Shown: positions 8,681 to 17,277, counted from the first letter of the stretch. The stretch: DNA of 43,006 bases from Alphaproteobacteria bacterium (GCA_016124315.1 WGNW01000076.1:1-43006), one strand, 5' to 3'. Notes: a model not told the origin generated them from the sequence alone. Numbers and translations are program-made.

Positions 8681-9076
8681 ATGAGGAGATTCTGGACGGC
8701 ACTGGCGGGCGCGGCGCTGCTGGGCAGCGCCGCTGCCCGCGCCCAGACCGACCAGTTCGACACCGACAGCGTGCCGCCCGTCGGCTACGGCGCCCATGGC
8801 GAGCTGATCCAGATGTGCAACGAGGCCCATCTGCTGGCCGCCAAGCAGACCTGCGAAACCAAGATCCGCTATTACGAAGACACCATGCGCGACTTCGACC
8901 GGCGCAAGGCGCGGGGCAACACCGACGCCACGGCCCGCCAGCTGCAATGGCTGCGCGGCCTCCAGCACGACCTCACCGAATACAGGAAGGCGTGCGACGC
9001 CATCGACGACGGGCTGCGCGACCTGCGTGCCCACCCCGAGACGCGCTGTGACTCCGTCAACGAGAAGTACCGCTGA
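8681..9076 (+). CDS. Small secreted four-cysteine protein, unknown function
   Basis: Not recognised as a known family. 131 residues with a clear Sec signal peptide: MRR, a hydrophobic core to about residue 18, and an A-R-A-Q cleavage region near residue 22. The mature part is mostly helical and charged, and holds exactly four cysteines (C46, C58, C105, C123) that could form two disulfides in the periplasm. It starts 16 bp after the monooxygenase stop with GGGGA before the ATG, so the two genes are probably cotranscribed, but nothing in the sequence links their functions. It may be a periplasmic DUF-type protein. Confidence 0.7.
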   Translation: MRRFWTALAGAALLGSAAARAQTDQFDTDSVPPVGYGAHGELIQMCNEAHLLAAKQTCETKIRYYEDTMRDFDRRKARGNTDATARQLQWLRGLQHDLTEYRKACDAIDDGLRDLRAHPETRCDSVNEKYR

Positions 9077-9097
9077 CGGAGCCGCGGGGAGCGCCCG

Positions 9098-11983
9098 TCA
9101 CAGGCCCACGGAGACCGTCAGGCCGCCGACGTGGCTGCTGCCATTGTCGCCGATCTCGCCGTCATAGCTCAGCGAGACGTGGACGTTGGGCGACGGCTCC
9201 CAGACCAGCCCGAGAGAGACCGCCGCCGCGTCGCGGGACAGCGACGTGCCGTTGATCTCGAACGACGGCCCGCCTGCCTGGAATGCCAGCACCGCCTGCG
9301 ACCAGAGGTCGCTGAAGCCGTGCTGCCAGGCGACCGACCCGCAGGCGCGCAGCCCCGTGCCGACCGGTGTGTCGAACCGCAGGCCGAGCTGGGAGGTCAC
9401 ATAGGTCTGGCGCATCTGCTCGCCGTCGAGCGCGGCGGAACCGCCGCTTTCCGCGAAGGCGTCGGTCTTGACCCGGTAGGCGGAAACGCCGGCGAACGGC
9501 TCCAGCACGTCATTGACGGCGAAGCCCACCTCGGCGAAGCCGTGCAGCGTATCGCCGTCATACTTCGCGGCAAGCGCGTCGCTGAAGCCGGCGAAGTCGA
9601 CGCTGCGCCGGTCGTCGACACTGGACCAGCTGTAGCCGCCGCCCGCCCGCAGCCGCAGGGCACCCGCGGCGCCGCTGGCATAGGCGACCACGTGGCCGGT
9701 CTCGACCCGGGCCGAACTGGTCCGGTCGTCGGTCTTGGCCTTGTCGCGGGTGTAGGCGCCGGCGATGCCGAGGCGGAACGAGCCGCCGACGGACATTTCC
9801 GCGCCGACGATGCCGCCGATGGTGGTCCGGTCGGTATCCTGTGCACCGTCGACGCCGTCGTCGGTGCCGGTGCCGACGATGACCTTGCCCCACAGCGTGC
9901 CCCGACCATCGATCGGACGCCGCGTCCGCGCGAGCACGGCGCTGTCGACGGTCCGCGCGTCATGCACCATCGCCGTGCGCGACGACGCATGGATCTCGCC
10001 CGACAGCAGGTTGAAGGCCGACCTGACGTCGGCATCGTCCGGCAGCAGAGTCAGCGCCGCATAGGCGGCGTTGCCGACCCCCAGTTCCCTGACCGCCGAC
10101 GCCACGGCGGCCTGGTTCGGCGTCTGCGCCACCCCGGGCAGGGACGCCGCGGTGCGCGCCACGTCGACGAACACGCTGCCGTCGGTTTCGCCGAGCCGCA
10201 GTTCCGTTCCGCCGGAAACCGTCTGGTCGAGGGTCGTGTAGGTGCCGTCGACGCCGCCCTCGGCGGTCAGCAGGGTGTAACGGGTGCCGGGCACATAGCT
10301 GCCGTCCTGCCGGGTGACGGCGAGGGTCGCCCCATCCTCGATGGTGGCGGTGCCGCCAACCGCGACGAGATCGCCCGACCCGTCGGCGGCGATCTCCGCC
10401 GCGTAGGTGGAGCCTTTTGCCTGGGAGAAGTCGCCCGTCACCGCCAGGGTGCCGATGCTGGCGCCGGGCGCGATGGTCCCGCCGTCGTTGACCGCCACGC
10501 TCGTCACCGAGCCCGTGCCGCCCAGGGTGCCGCCGCTGCCCACGCTCACCGCCGACGCCAGGTCGGCGTCGACCAGCAGGGTGCCGCCGGTGATGCCCGT
10601 CCCGCCGGAGAAGGTGGTGTCATCCGTCAGCGTCCAGGTGCCGGACGTCACCGACAGCTGCTCGAAGTTGACCGCGCCGGCGAAGCTGCCCGCGCCGTCG
10701 CCGGCCAGGGTGACGGTGTCGCTGCCGTCGCCGCCGTCCACCGTGCCGGTGATCGTGGAGCCGGGCAGCAGGGTGAGGCTGTCGTCGCCGCCGCCCATCG
10801 AGATCGCGGTGCCGACGCCGGCGATCTCGCCCGAGTTGGTGATGCTGTCGTTGAAGTCGCCCACCAGGCTGATGGCCGGGCCGCCCAGGCCCTCGATCCG
10901 GCCCTCGTTGACGATGGTGGTCGCCGCCACGCCGGGGCCGGCCGAGCCGTCGTCCACCAGGATGCCGGTGCCGCCGCCGCTGATCAGCGCCCCTGCGTGG
11001 TTCTCGATCAGGCCACCGCCCATCGCGATGCCTTCGGGGCTGTTCGGCTGGCCGCCGGAATCGACGCCCGCGGCGCTGATCCCCTTGATGGTGCCCCAGT
11101 TCTTCACCGTGCCCGCGTAGTCGATGTCGACGCCGTCGCCGTCGCCGTTCGCGGCGACCCCGTCCCAGGCGCCGGTGATGGTGCCATAGTTCACCACCGT
11201 GCCGTCGCCGTCGGAGCCGACGCCCGAGCCGTTGCGGCCCTCGATCAGGCCGCCCGCGTCGTTGGTCACGTCCACGTGGACGTCGCTGGTGATGCCGTGG
11301 CGCTGGCCGGAGATCACGCCGCCATCCTGGTTGACGACCACGCCCGCATTGCCCTGCCAGTCGATGCCGTCGTTCTTGTCGCCGGCAACGCCGTCGGAGC
11401 GAATCAGCCCGGCGTTGGTGACCACCGCGCCCTGGTCCGGCCGGATGCCGTCGGCGCTCAGCGCGAGGATCTGCCCGCCGGCATGGTTGTTGATGGTGAT
11501 GGAGGCATTGCCGGAGCCGGCTGCGTCGAAGTCCAACGCCTGGCCGCCGTCGGTCGAGCGGATGGTGCCGTAGTTCTCCACCAGGACCGTGCCGCCCGAC
11601 GGATCGACGTTGATGCGGAAGGCGTCGTTCTCGGATTCGATGGTCGCGCCGGCATTGTTCGTCAGCGTGAGGGTGCGGGTGTTGTTGCCGCCGGACGCGT
11701 TGATGGCGCGGCCGCCCGAGGCCGTCGACTTGATGGTCCCGGAGTTGGTGATGACCAGGCCCGTCGAGGCCCCGTTCCAGCTGACCGCCGTGCTCGCCGA
11801 CGGCGCGAGGGTGCCGCCGGACTGAACGGTCAGGGTGTCGGTCCCCGATACGGTCTTCGCGCTGGTGTCCGTCGTTCCCGTGGTCACGACATAATCGGCG
11901 GCCTGGGCCGGCGCCGCGTACGCCATGAGCGCGGCAATACAAACACCGGTCGCGCGCGAGCGCGCGTCAAATCGAATGGTCAT
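9098..11983 (-). CDS. Classical (type Va) autotransporter with beta-helical passenger
   Basis: 961 residues. The signal peptide spans residues 1-29 (cleavage near PAQAAD). The passenger, about 30-610, is Gly/Asn/Thr-rich and made of short repeats of the type VTNAGLI, VVNYGTI, IVNEGRI and ITNSGEI, as in right-handed beta-helices. An autotransporter-associated repeat (GGTLGGTGSV...GGTIAPGASIGTL) lies at 485-515. A linker at 610-690 leads to the translocator barrel at about 693-961, with alternating strands ending LTVSVGL; the final residue is Leu, not the usual Phe or Trp. The barrel would insert in the outer membrane and display the passenger. No protease or lipase motif is seen, so adhesion or surface structure is most likely. 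GAGG precedes the ATG. An even longer reading frame on the opposite strand is a shadow. Confidence 0.9.
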   Translation of the reverse strand: MTIRFDARSRATGVCIAALMAYAAPAQAADYVVTTGTTDTSAKTVSGTDTLTVQSGGTLAPSASTAVSWNGASTGLVITNSGTIKSTASGGRAINASGGNNTRTLTLTNNAGATIESENDAFRINVDPSGGTVLVENYGTIRSTDGGQALDFDAAGSGNASITINNHAGGQILALSADGIRPDQGAVVTNAGLIRSDGVAGDKNDGIDWQGNAGVVVNQDGGVISGQRHGITSDVHVDVTNDAGGLIEGRNGSGVGSDGDGTVVNYGTITGAWDGVAANGDGDGVDIDYAGTVKNWGTIKGISAAGVDSGGQPNSPEGIAMGGGLIENHAGALISGGGTGILVDDGSAGPGVAATTIVNEGRIEGLGGPAISLVGDFNDSITNSGEIAGVGTAISMGGGDDSLTLLPGSTITGTVDGGDGSDTVTLAGDGAGSFAGAVNFEQLSVTSGTWTLTDDTTFSGGTGITGGTLLVDADLASAVSVGSGGTLGGTGSVTSVAVNDGGTIAPGASIGTLAVTGDFSQAKGSTYAAEIAADGSGDLVAVGGTATIEDGATLAVTRQDGSYVPGTRYTLLTAEGGVDGTYTTLDQTVSGGTELRLGETDGSVFVDVARTAASLPGVAQTPNQAAVASAVRELGVGNAAYAALTLLPDDADVRSAFNLLSGEIHASSRTAMVHDARTVDSAVLARTRRPIDGRGTLWGKVIVGTGTDDGVDGAQDTDRTTIGGIVGAEMSVGGSFRLGIAGAYTRDKAKTDDRTSSARVETGHVVAYASGAAGALRLRAGGGYSWSSVDDRRSVDFAGFSDALAAKYDGDTLHGFAEVGFAVNDVLEPFAGVSAYRVKTDAFAESGGSAALDGEQMRQTYVTSQLGLRFDTPVGTGLRACGSVAWQHGFSDLWSQAVLAFQAGGPSFEINGTSLSRDAAAVSLGLVWEPSPNVHVSLSYDGEIGDNGSSHVGGLTVSVGL

Positions 11984-12300
11984 TCCTGCCTCGGTAGAAT
12001 TAACGTCCGGGGCAGACTACTTGTAGTCGGTTATGCTTTCGTGACGGACTGGACGGAGGGCAGGCGTGCAAACGCCAAGGCCGCCCCGCTGGACGCGAGA
12101 CGGCCTTGTCGGTCAGTCAATAAACTCAGCGCAGAGCCATCGACCTCGGGCGGTTGACGGCGCCAGGCTCCCCTCTAAGCCAGCGCCGCCCCGTCTCCCC
12201 CTGGGTTCGTTAATTGCTCGAAACGGAGGTTAGTCGCGCCCCGCGAGTCGCGCAAGCTGATTTAAAACGTGTTTTTGTTCATTTCTGTCGAGTGTGTCAT
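11984..12300. other. 317-bp intergenic region between autotransporter and TetR genes
   Basis: No gene seen. It holds GACTAC-TT-GTAGTC (12015-12028), a near-perfect dyad 32 bp before the autotransporter start and a candidate operator. It also holds an 8-bp perfect stem, CAAGGCCG (12076-12083) with CGGCCTTG (12101-12108), which could end the TetR transcript although no T-run follows. An AT-rich patch with AAAAC-GT-GTTTT lies at 12264-12275. No clear sigma-70 promoter was found for the autotransporter. Confidence 0.45.
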
Positions 12301-12948
12301 TTAGAACCTCTCCAGACTCTTGAGACGTAGATGCAGCCCCCTCAGGCGCTCCACGAGGGACCTCTGCGCCTCGCCGAGGGACAGGGGACTCAGGATTTCG
12401 CACATCGACAACCCGTAGAAGCTGTTGAGGTTGGCGCTCGAGATGACGCCGCTTCCCCACTGGATCATCAGCGAGTGCTGCCCCAGCAGCAGCCGGCGCG
12501 CGGTGAAGTCCAGGTCGCACCAGGCCACCAATTGGCCCTGGGCGCGGGCCTCCTCGAGACAGCGGCGGAAATGGATCACCGGCGTGGGGATGCTGTAGAC
12601 GGAGAGCTTGTTGGAGGCGAGCACCGACGCATAGGCCCGCGAAAAGTTCTCGCCCGAGACGATGCTGGCCGTAATCGCCTCGCAGAGATCGCCGAGATGC
12701 GCGATGCCCGTCGAGGCGATGGCCTCCTCGAAGCGGTCGAACAGCACCCTGAGGCGCTCCCGGAACGCCTCGCCCAGCAACGCATCCTTGCCGCCGTACA
12801 TCTCGTAGAGGGTGCGAGTCGACAGGCCCGCGCGGCGTGCCAGCTCGCGCATCGTCACGCCGTCATAGCCCCTCTCCGCCACGAGCCGCCACGCCTCGGA
12901 TTCGATGGATTGCCGGCGGTCGACCTGCTTGTCATCGGGATCGGGCAC
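12301..12948 (-). CDS. TetR/AcrR family transcriptional regulator
   Basis: One-component repressor: an N-terminal helix-turn-helix (RGYDGVTMRELARRAGLSTRTLYEMYGGKDALL) followed by a variable helical ligand-binding domain. The ligand domain does not identify the effector. The start is uncertain. I prefer GTG at 12946-12948, with AAGG eight bases upstream and about a dozen residues before the first helix as is usual. ATG at 12984 or GTG at 12996 would add 12 or 16 residues. It is divergent from the DmeF-type exporter, with about 116 bp between starts, so it could regulate that gene, itself, or the autotransporter downstream on the same strand. Confidence 0.85.
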   Translation of the reverse strand: MPDPDDKQVDRRQSIESEAWRLVAERGYDGVTMRELARRAGLSTRTLYEMYGGKDALLGEAFRERLRVLFDRFEEAIASTGIAHLGDLCEAITASIVSGENFSRAYASVLASNKLSVYSIPTPVIHFRRCLEEARAQGQLVAWCDLDFTARRLLLGQHSLMIQWGSGVISSANLNSFYGLSMCEILSPLSLGEAQRSLVERLRGLHLRLKSLERF

Positions 12949-13064
12949 GGATAATACCTTGGGAAAACATCGCTGGCGCCGCATCTCTATTGCCACGCGG
13001 TCGCAGGCTTGTCACGGGCTTGCAGTGGCCGGGCACAGGGTTGTGAACGGACGGAGTGAACTGC

Positions 13065-13991
13065 ATGCATGCGGAAGACATCAAGCCCTGGACGCACACG
13101 CACCGGTTCGAGACCGGCAGCGAACGGTCGGCCGAACGGCGCGCGAAGCTGGTGGTCGGACTGACCTTCGTCATGATGGTCGCCGAGATCGGCGGCGGCA
13201 CGGCCTTCAACTCCATGGCATTGCTGGCGGATGGCTGGCACATGGCCACCCATGTGGGGGCGCTCGGCATCACCGCCTTCGCCTATGCCTATGCCCGCCG
13301 GCACGCCGACAATCCGCGCTTCGCCTTCGGTACCGGCAAGGTGGGCGCGCTCGCCGCCTTCGGCAGCGCCGTCGTGCTGGCGCTTGTCGCAGCGGTGCTG
13401 GCATGGGAATCCGGTGAGCGGCTGCTGACGGTACAGACCATCGCCTTCGACGAGGCGCTGCCGGTGGCCGTGCTGGGCCTGCTGGTCAACATCGCGAGCG
13501 TGGCGATCCTCGGCGGCCACGGGCACGGCCACGATCACGCGCACGACCACGGCCATTCCCACGACCACGACCACGACCACAATCTCCGCGCCGCCTACCT
13601 GCACGTCCTGGCCGACGCCCTGACGTCGGTCACCGCCATCGCCGCACTGCTGGCGGGCAAGTATCTCGGCTGGTGGTGGGTCGACCCGCTGATGGGCCTG
13701 GTGGGGGCGGCCGTGATCCTGGTGTGGGCGCGCAGCCTGATGCGCCAGTCAGGCCGGACGCTGGTCGACGTGTCAGACGACGGCCTGCGCCGCGAGGTCG
13801 TCGAAGCCATCGAGGCCGACGCCGACAACCGGGTCGCCGACCTGCACCTGTGGAGCGTGGGTCCCGGACACTGGGCCGCCATCGTCTCGGTGGTCACCCA
13901 CGAACCCCGCGAACCGGTTCACTACCGCACCCTACTGGCGCCGGTGCACGAACTCAGCCACGTGACCGTCGAAGTGAACCGCTGCGGCTAA
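13065..13991 (+). CDS. dmeF: Cation diffusion facilitator, DmeF-type Co/Ni (divalent metal) efflux transporter
   Basis: Inner-membrane proton-coupled exporter of divalent metals; DmeF members mainly protect against cobalt and nickel. 308 residues. The N-terminus carries His residues (WTHTHRF). TM2 has LADGWHM (D56, H59) and TM5 has HVLADALTSV (H180, D184), the usual metal site. Between TM4 and TM5 is a His/Asp-rich loop at 151-172, with about a dozen His in alternation, as in DmeF. A short cytoplasmic domain follows. I start at the ATG at 13065 with GGAG eight bases upstream; a GTG at 13056 would add three residues. Its stop overlaps the stop of the convergent hydrolase gene. A DmeR (CsoR/RcnR-type) regulator, the usual partner, is absent next to it. 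Confidence 0.85.
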   Translation: MHAEDIKPWTHTHRFETGSERSAERRAKLVVGLTFVMMVAEIGGGTAFNSMALLADGWHMATHVGALGITAFAYAYARRHADNPRFAFGTGKVGALAAFGSAVVLALVAAVLAWESGERLLTVQTIAFDEALPVAVLGLLVNIASVAILGGHGHGHDHAHDHGHSHDHDHDHNLRAAYLHVLADALTSVTAIAALLAGKYLGWWWVDPLMGLVGAAVILVWARSLMRQSGRTLVDVSDDGLRREVVEAIEADADNRVADLHLWSVGPGHWAAIVSVVTHEPREPVHYRTLLAPVHELSHVTVEVNRCG

Positions 13992-14833
13992 GTGTCGTCG
14001 ACCACCAGCTGGCGCTGTTCGCCCAGCCCGTCGATGCCGAGGCGGATGCGCTGGCCCGGCTGCAGGTAGGTTTCCGGGGACATGCCCATGCCGACGCCGG
14101 CCGGCGTGCCGGTGGTGATGAGATCGCCCGGGCGCAGGCGCATGAACTGGCTGATGTAGCTCACCAGGAAACGCACGCCGAAGATCATGTCGGCAGTGGT
14201 GCCGTCCTGCCGGCGCTCGCCGTCCACCTCCAGCCAGACGCGAAGCGCCTGCGGGTCGGGGATATCGTCGCGGGTGACCAGCCACGGCCCGATCGGGCCG
14301 AAATTGTCGCCCGACTTGCCCTTGACGAACTGGCCGGACCGGTCGCGCTGGAAGGTCCGCTCCGACACGTCGTTGACGACGCAGTAGCCGGCCACGTGGT
14401 CGAGCGCCTCGGCCTCGGGGATGTACTTGCCCTCGCGCCCGATGACGATCCCCAGTTCCGCTTCCCAGTCCAGCTTCACCGAGCCGCGCGGGCGGATCAC
14501 GTCGTCGTCGGGCCCGCAGATGCAGTAGACCGACTTGGTGAACAGCATGGGCTCGGGCGGCGGCTTGGCGCCGGTCTCGGCGGCGTGGTCGCGGTAGTTG
14601 AGGCCGATGGCGTGGAACATGCCCACGTCGCCGACGCAGGGGCCGAGCCGCGGCTCCCCGTCGACCAGCGGCAGGGACTCCGGGGCCAGGGCGCGCAGCC
14701 GGTCCAGGCTTCCGTCCGAAAGGGCCTCGCCGGACACATCGGCGATCACGCCGGACAGGTCGCGGATGCGCCCCGCCCGATCCAGCAGGCCCGGCTTCTC
14801 GGCGCCCTTCGGGCCGTAGCGCAGCAGCTTCAC
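13988..14833 (-). CDS. Fumarylacetoacetate hydrolase (FAH) family protein
   Basis: Member of the FAH family, which hydrolyses or isomerises C-C bonds in 2-oxo or diketo acids (fumarylacetoacetate hydrolase, HpaG, acylpyruvase, gentisate-pathway enzymes). 281 residues. Motifs in order are GLNYRDHAAE, the metal-binding WEAELGIVIG, GYCVVNDVSER, KGKSGDNFGPIGPWLV and TGTPAGVG. All expected divalent-metal ligands (two Glu, one Asp) appear present. The start is GTG (14831-14833), 4 bp after the stop of the hydratase gene, so the two form an operon. Its TAG stop overlaps the TAA of the convergent dmeF. Substrate not determinable. Confidence 0.88.
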   Translation of the reverse strand: MKLLRYGPKGAEKPGLLDRAGRIRDLSGVIADVSGEALSDGSLDRLRALAPESLPLVDGEPRLGPCVGDVGMFHAIGLNYRDHAAETGAKPPPEPMLFTKSVYCICGPDDDVIRPRGSVKLDWEAELGIVIGREGKYIPEAEALDHVAGYCVVNDVSERTFQRDRSGQFVKGKSGDNFGPIGPWLVTRDDIPDPQALRVWLEVDGERRQDGTTADMIFGVRFLVSYISQFMRLRPGDLITTGTPAGVGMGMSPETYLQPGQRIRLGIDGLGEQRQLVVDDT

Positions 14834-14837
14834 CGGC

Positions 14838-15686
14838 TCAGCTCCGCAGCAGCGCGCGGCCGTTGTTGATCACCGTCGCCTCACGCTCCTTCAGCCGGCA
14901 GCGGTAGGAGACCACGTCGCCGTCGACCCACATGTCGGTGATCACCGTCTCGCCGGGAAACACCGGCGAGGAGAACCGGGCGTCGAACCCCGCGATGCGG
15001 GTGTGGTCGTAGTCGCACAGGGTCTGCAGCACGGCCCGGCAGGCGACGCCATAGGTGCACAGACCGTGCAGGATCGGCCGGGGAAAGCCCGCCGCCGTCG
15101 CCACGTCCGGGTCGCAGTGCAGCGGGTTGCGGTCGCCCGACAGGCGGTAGATCAGCGCCTGGTCCTCGCGGGTCGCCAGTTCGCAGCTGGCGTCGGGCGC
15201 GCGGTCGGGAATCCGGTGGGTCTCCGCCGGCGCCGGACCGCTCGGGCCGCCGAAGCCGCCGTCGCCGCGGGCGAAGATGCTGGACAGGGAGGTGGACACC
15301 GGCTCGCCGCTGTCCTTCAGCCTCGTCTTGGTCTCCAGGTAGATCACCGCGCCCTTTCCGGCGCCCTTGTCGAGCGCCTGGGCGACCCGGGATTCCACCA
15401 GCAGGTCGGCCTTCCAGGGGAGCGGCTGGTGCAGGGTGACCCGCTGCTCGCCGTGCACCACCATGGTGTAGTTGACGCCCTCGAGAAGGTTGCCGCGGGC
15501 CGAGAACAGCGCCGCCATGGTCGGCACCGTCTTCAGGTTCTTCTCGTAGCAGTAGCGCAGCTCCTGCGGGTCCAGCGGCTCGCGCCCCATGCCCAGGCCG
15601 AGCGCGTAGAGCATGGTCTCCCGGTCGCCGTAGGAATACTCGCCCCTGGCGGTGCGCGCGGTGATCTCGTCGTAGGTGAACGCCAT
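14838..15686 (-). CDS. Double-hotdog MaoC-type (R)-specific enoyl-CoA hydratase
   Basis: Hydratase-2 type enzyme adding water to trans-2-enoyl-CoA to give (3R)-hydroxyacyl-CoA. 282 residues with two hotdog repeats: a degenerate N-terminal one (about 1-140) and a C-terminal one carrying the hydratase-2 signature YRLSGDRNPLH (D185, N187, H190) and PILHGLCTYG. This is the layout of the hydratase domain of peroxisomal MFE-2 and of bacterial steroid or branched-acyl-CoA hydratases. The ATG is preceded by GGAGGGAGAGG. It is the first gene of a two-gene operon with the FAH-family hydrolase, pointing to beta-oxidation-like breakdown of a ring-derived acid (inference). Confidence 0.9.
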   Translation of the reverse strand: MAFTYDEITARTARGEYSYGDRETMLYALGLGMGREPLDPQELRYCYEKNLKTVPTMAALFSARGNLLEGVNYTMVVHGEQRVTLHQPLPWKADLLVESRVAQALDKGAGKGAVIYLETKTRLKDSGEPVSTSLSSIFARGDGGFGGPSGPAPAETHRIPDRAPDASCELATREDQALIYRLSGDRNPLHCDPDVATAAGFPRPILHGLCTYGVACRAVLQTLCDYDHTRIAGFDARFSSPVFPGETVITDMWVDGDVVSYRCRLKEREATVINNGRALLRS

Positions 15687-15715
15687 GTTCCTCTCCCTCC
15701 CCGATGCGAGGGCGC

Positions 15716-15745
15716 ATCCTAGGCCGGTTCGTGGAATGGCGACAA
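15716..15745 (-). promoter_or_regulatory. Putative promoter for the hydratase/FAH operon
   Basis: Minus strand: TTGTCG (15740-15745), 18-bp spacer, TAGGAT (15716-15721), about 30 bp before the ATG at 15686. Each hexamer matches consensus at 4 of 6 positions. Confidence 0.4.
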
Positions 15746-15796
15746 GTGTTCCCGGGTGGTACGCTCGGCCTCGCCACCATCGGAAGGGAGTCGGCC

Positions 15797-16810
15797 ATGA
15801 GCCTGAGGACGCCGCTGTGCGACATGCTGGGAATCGAGCATCCGGTCATGCTGGCGGGCATGGGCGGCGTATCCTACGCCGAGCTGTGCGCCGCGGTCTC
15901 GGAAGCGGGCGGTTTCGGGTCGCTGGGCATGGCCTCGGTGCCGCCCGACGGCATCCGCGACCAGATGCGCCGGGTGAAGGACCTGACCGACCGGCCCTTC
16001 GGCGTCGACCTGCTGGCGGCCATTCCCGAATCGCTCACCCGCTCCGTCGACATCATCATCGAGGAAGGCGCCACGGCGTTCATCTCCGGTCTCGGTGTGC
16101 CCTCCTCCATCCTGAAGACCCTGAAGGACGCCGGCGTGGTGGTCATCCAGATGTGCGGCGCGGTGAAGCATGCGGTGAAGGGCGAGCAGGCCGGCGTCGA
16201 CATCGTCATCGGCCAGGGAACCGAAGGCGGCGGCCATACCGGGCAGGTGGCCGGCATGGCGCTGATCCCGCAGATGGTAGAGGCCGTGTCGATCCCGGTG
16301 GTGGCCGCCGGCGCCATCACCGACGGGCGCGGACTCGCCGCGGCGCTGGCCATGGGGGCGCAAGGGGTCTGGATCGGCACCCGGTTCATCGCCTCGCGGG
16401 AAGCCAACGCGGCCCTGGGCTACAAGCAGGCGATCATCGACGCGGTCGACACCGACACGGTGGTCACCCGGTCCTATTCGGGCAAGACCATGCGGGTGAT
16501 CCGCAACGACTGGACCGCCGACTGGGAAAAGCGCCCGCAGGACATCCGGCCGTTCGGCGAGCAGAGCGTGATCTCCCGCGACGCCGGCGTCATGCGGCCG
16601 CTGATGGGCGACACCAGCGGCTACGACCGCAGCCGCGACGCCACCGCCGCCGGCCAGGGCGCGGGCGCCGTCCACGACCTGCCGGCCGCGGGCGACATCG
16701 TCCGCGACGTCGTGGTCGAGGCCGAGGACACCATCCGCCGGATGGCCGCCATGACCGATGGACGCTACACCCCGTCGCCGCGGCAGGGCGCGCGCCGCGT
16801 CACCGCGTAG
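15797..16810 (+). CDS. Nitronate monooxygenase family flavoprotein
   Basis: FMN-dependent TIM-barrel enzyme of the nitronate monooxygenase (2-nitropropane dioxygenase) family, which oxidises alkyl nitronates; many members have other or unknown roles. 337 residues. The N-terminal substrate loop (GIEHPVMLAGMGGVSYAEL), the catalytic-His loop QGTEGGGHTGQV and the FMN phosphate site VVAAGAITDGRGLAAALAMGAQGVWIGTRF are all present. The start is the ATG at 15797 with GGAAGGGAG upstream; the longer open frame from 15704 lacks a ribosome site and overlaps the divergent promoter region. It is divergent from the hydratase operon, which suggests a shared control region. Confidence 0.85.
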   Translation: MSLRTPLCDMLGIEHPVMLAGMGGVSYAELCAAVSEAGGFGSLGMASVPPDGIRDQMRRVKDLTDRPFGVDLLAAIPESLTRSVDIIIEEGATAFISGLGVPSSILKTLKDAGVVVIQMCGAVKHAVKGEQAGVDIVIGQGTEGGGHTGQVAGMALIPQMVEAVSIPVVAAGAITDGRGLAAALAMGAQGVWIGTRFIASREANAALGYKQAIIDAVDTDTVVTRSYSGKTMRVIRNDWTADWEKRPQDIRPFGEQSVISRDAGVMRPLMGDTSGYDRSRDATAAGQGAGAVHDLPAAGDIVRDVVVEAEDTIRRMAAMTDGRYTPSPRQGARRVTA

Positions 16811-16828
16811 GCCGGGGCGCGGCGAGCG

Positions 16829-17248
16829 CTACCACTCGCCGGTGTTGCCCATGCTGGCCCACGGCTCCTGCGCGGGCTTGGCCGCGCCCTTCTGCAGCAG
16901 CTCGATGGAGATGTTGTCGGGCGAGCGGACGAAGGCCATGCGGCCGTCGCGCGGCGGCCGGTTGATGGTCACGCCCTCGTCCATCAGCTTCTGGCAGGTG
17001 GCATAGATGTCGTCCACCTCGTAGGCCAGATGGCCGAAGTTGCGCCCGCCGCCATAGTTCTCCGGATCCCAGTTGTAGGTCAGTTCCACCTGGGCGTCGG
17101 GCTGGCCGGGCGGCGCCAGGAAGATCAGGGTGAAGCGGCCCTGCGGCACCTCGTGGCGGCGCAGTTCCTCCAGGCCCAGCTTGTTGCAGAAGAAGTCCAG
17201 CGACCGGTCCAGGTCGCGGACCCGCAGCATGGTGTGCAGGTAGCGCAT
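16829..17248 (-). CDS. Lactoylglutathione lyase-like VOC protein (glyoxalase I)
   Basis: Vicinal-oxygen-chelate enzyme most like glyoxalase I, which isomerises the methylglyoxal-glutathione hemithioacetal to S-lactoylglutathione. 139 residues, two beta-alpha-beta-beta-beta modules. The four metal ligands expected for GloA are present: H5 (LHTMLRV), E55 (VELTYNW), H73 (GHLAYEV) and E116 (SIELLQ). The [14 protein letters not shown] and [11 protein letters not shown] segments also match GloA. The C-terminal tail differs from E. coli GloA, so a related VOC activity is possible. The ATG at 17246-17248 follows GAGGGAGA. Convergent with the nitronate monooxygenase gene, 18 bp away. Confidence 0.82.
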   Translation of the reverse strand: MRYLHTMLRVRDLDRSLDFFCNKLGLEELRRHEVPQGRFTLIFLAPPGQPDAQVELTYNWDPENYGGGRNFGHLAYEVDDIYATCQKLMDEGVTINRPPRDGRMAFVRSPDNISIELLQKGAAKPAQEPWASMGNTGEW

Positions 17249-17277
17249 CGGGTCTCCCTCGGATTGAGTTCGCCGCC

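Noticed and set aside
9131-12157. 1008-residue open frame on the plus strand opposite the autotransporter
   Set aside because: Composition artefact of a GC-rich, Gly/Thr-repeat gene; the minus frame has a signal peptide, beta-helix and barrel, while this frame matches no fold and has no ribosome site.
12301-12996. Longest TetR start (GTG at 12996)
   Set aside because: The extra N-terminal residues are atypical and lack a good ribosome site; GTG at 12948 has AAGG at suitable spacing.
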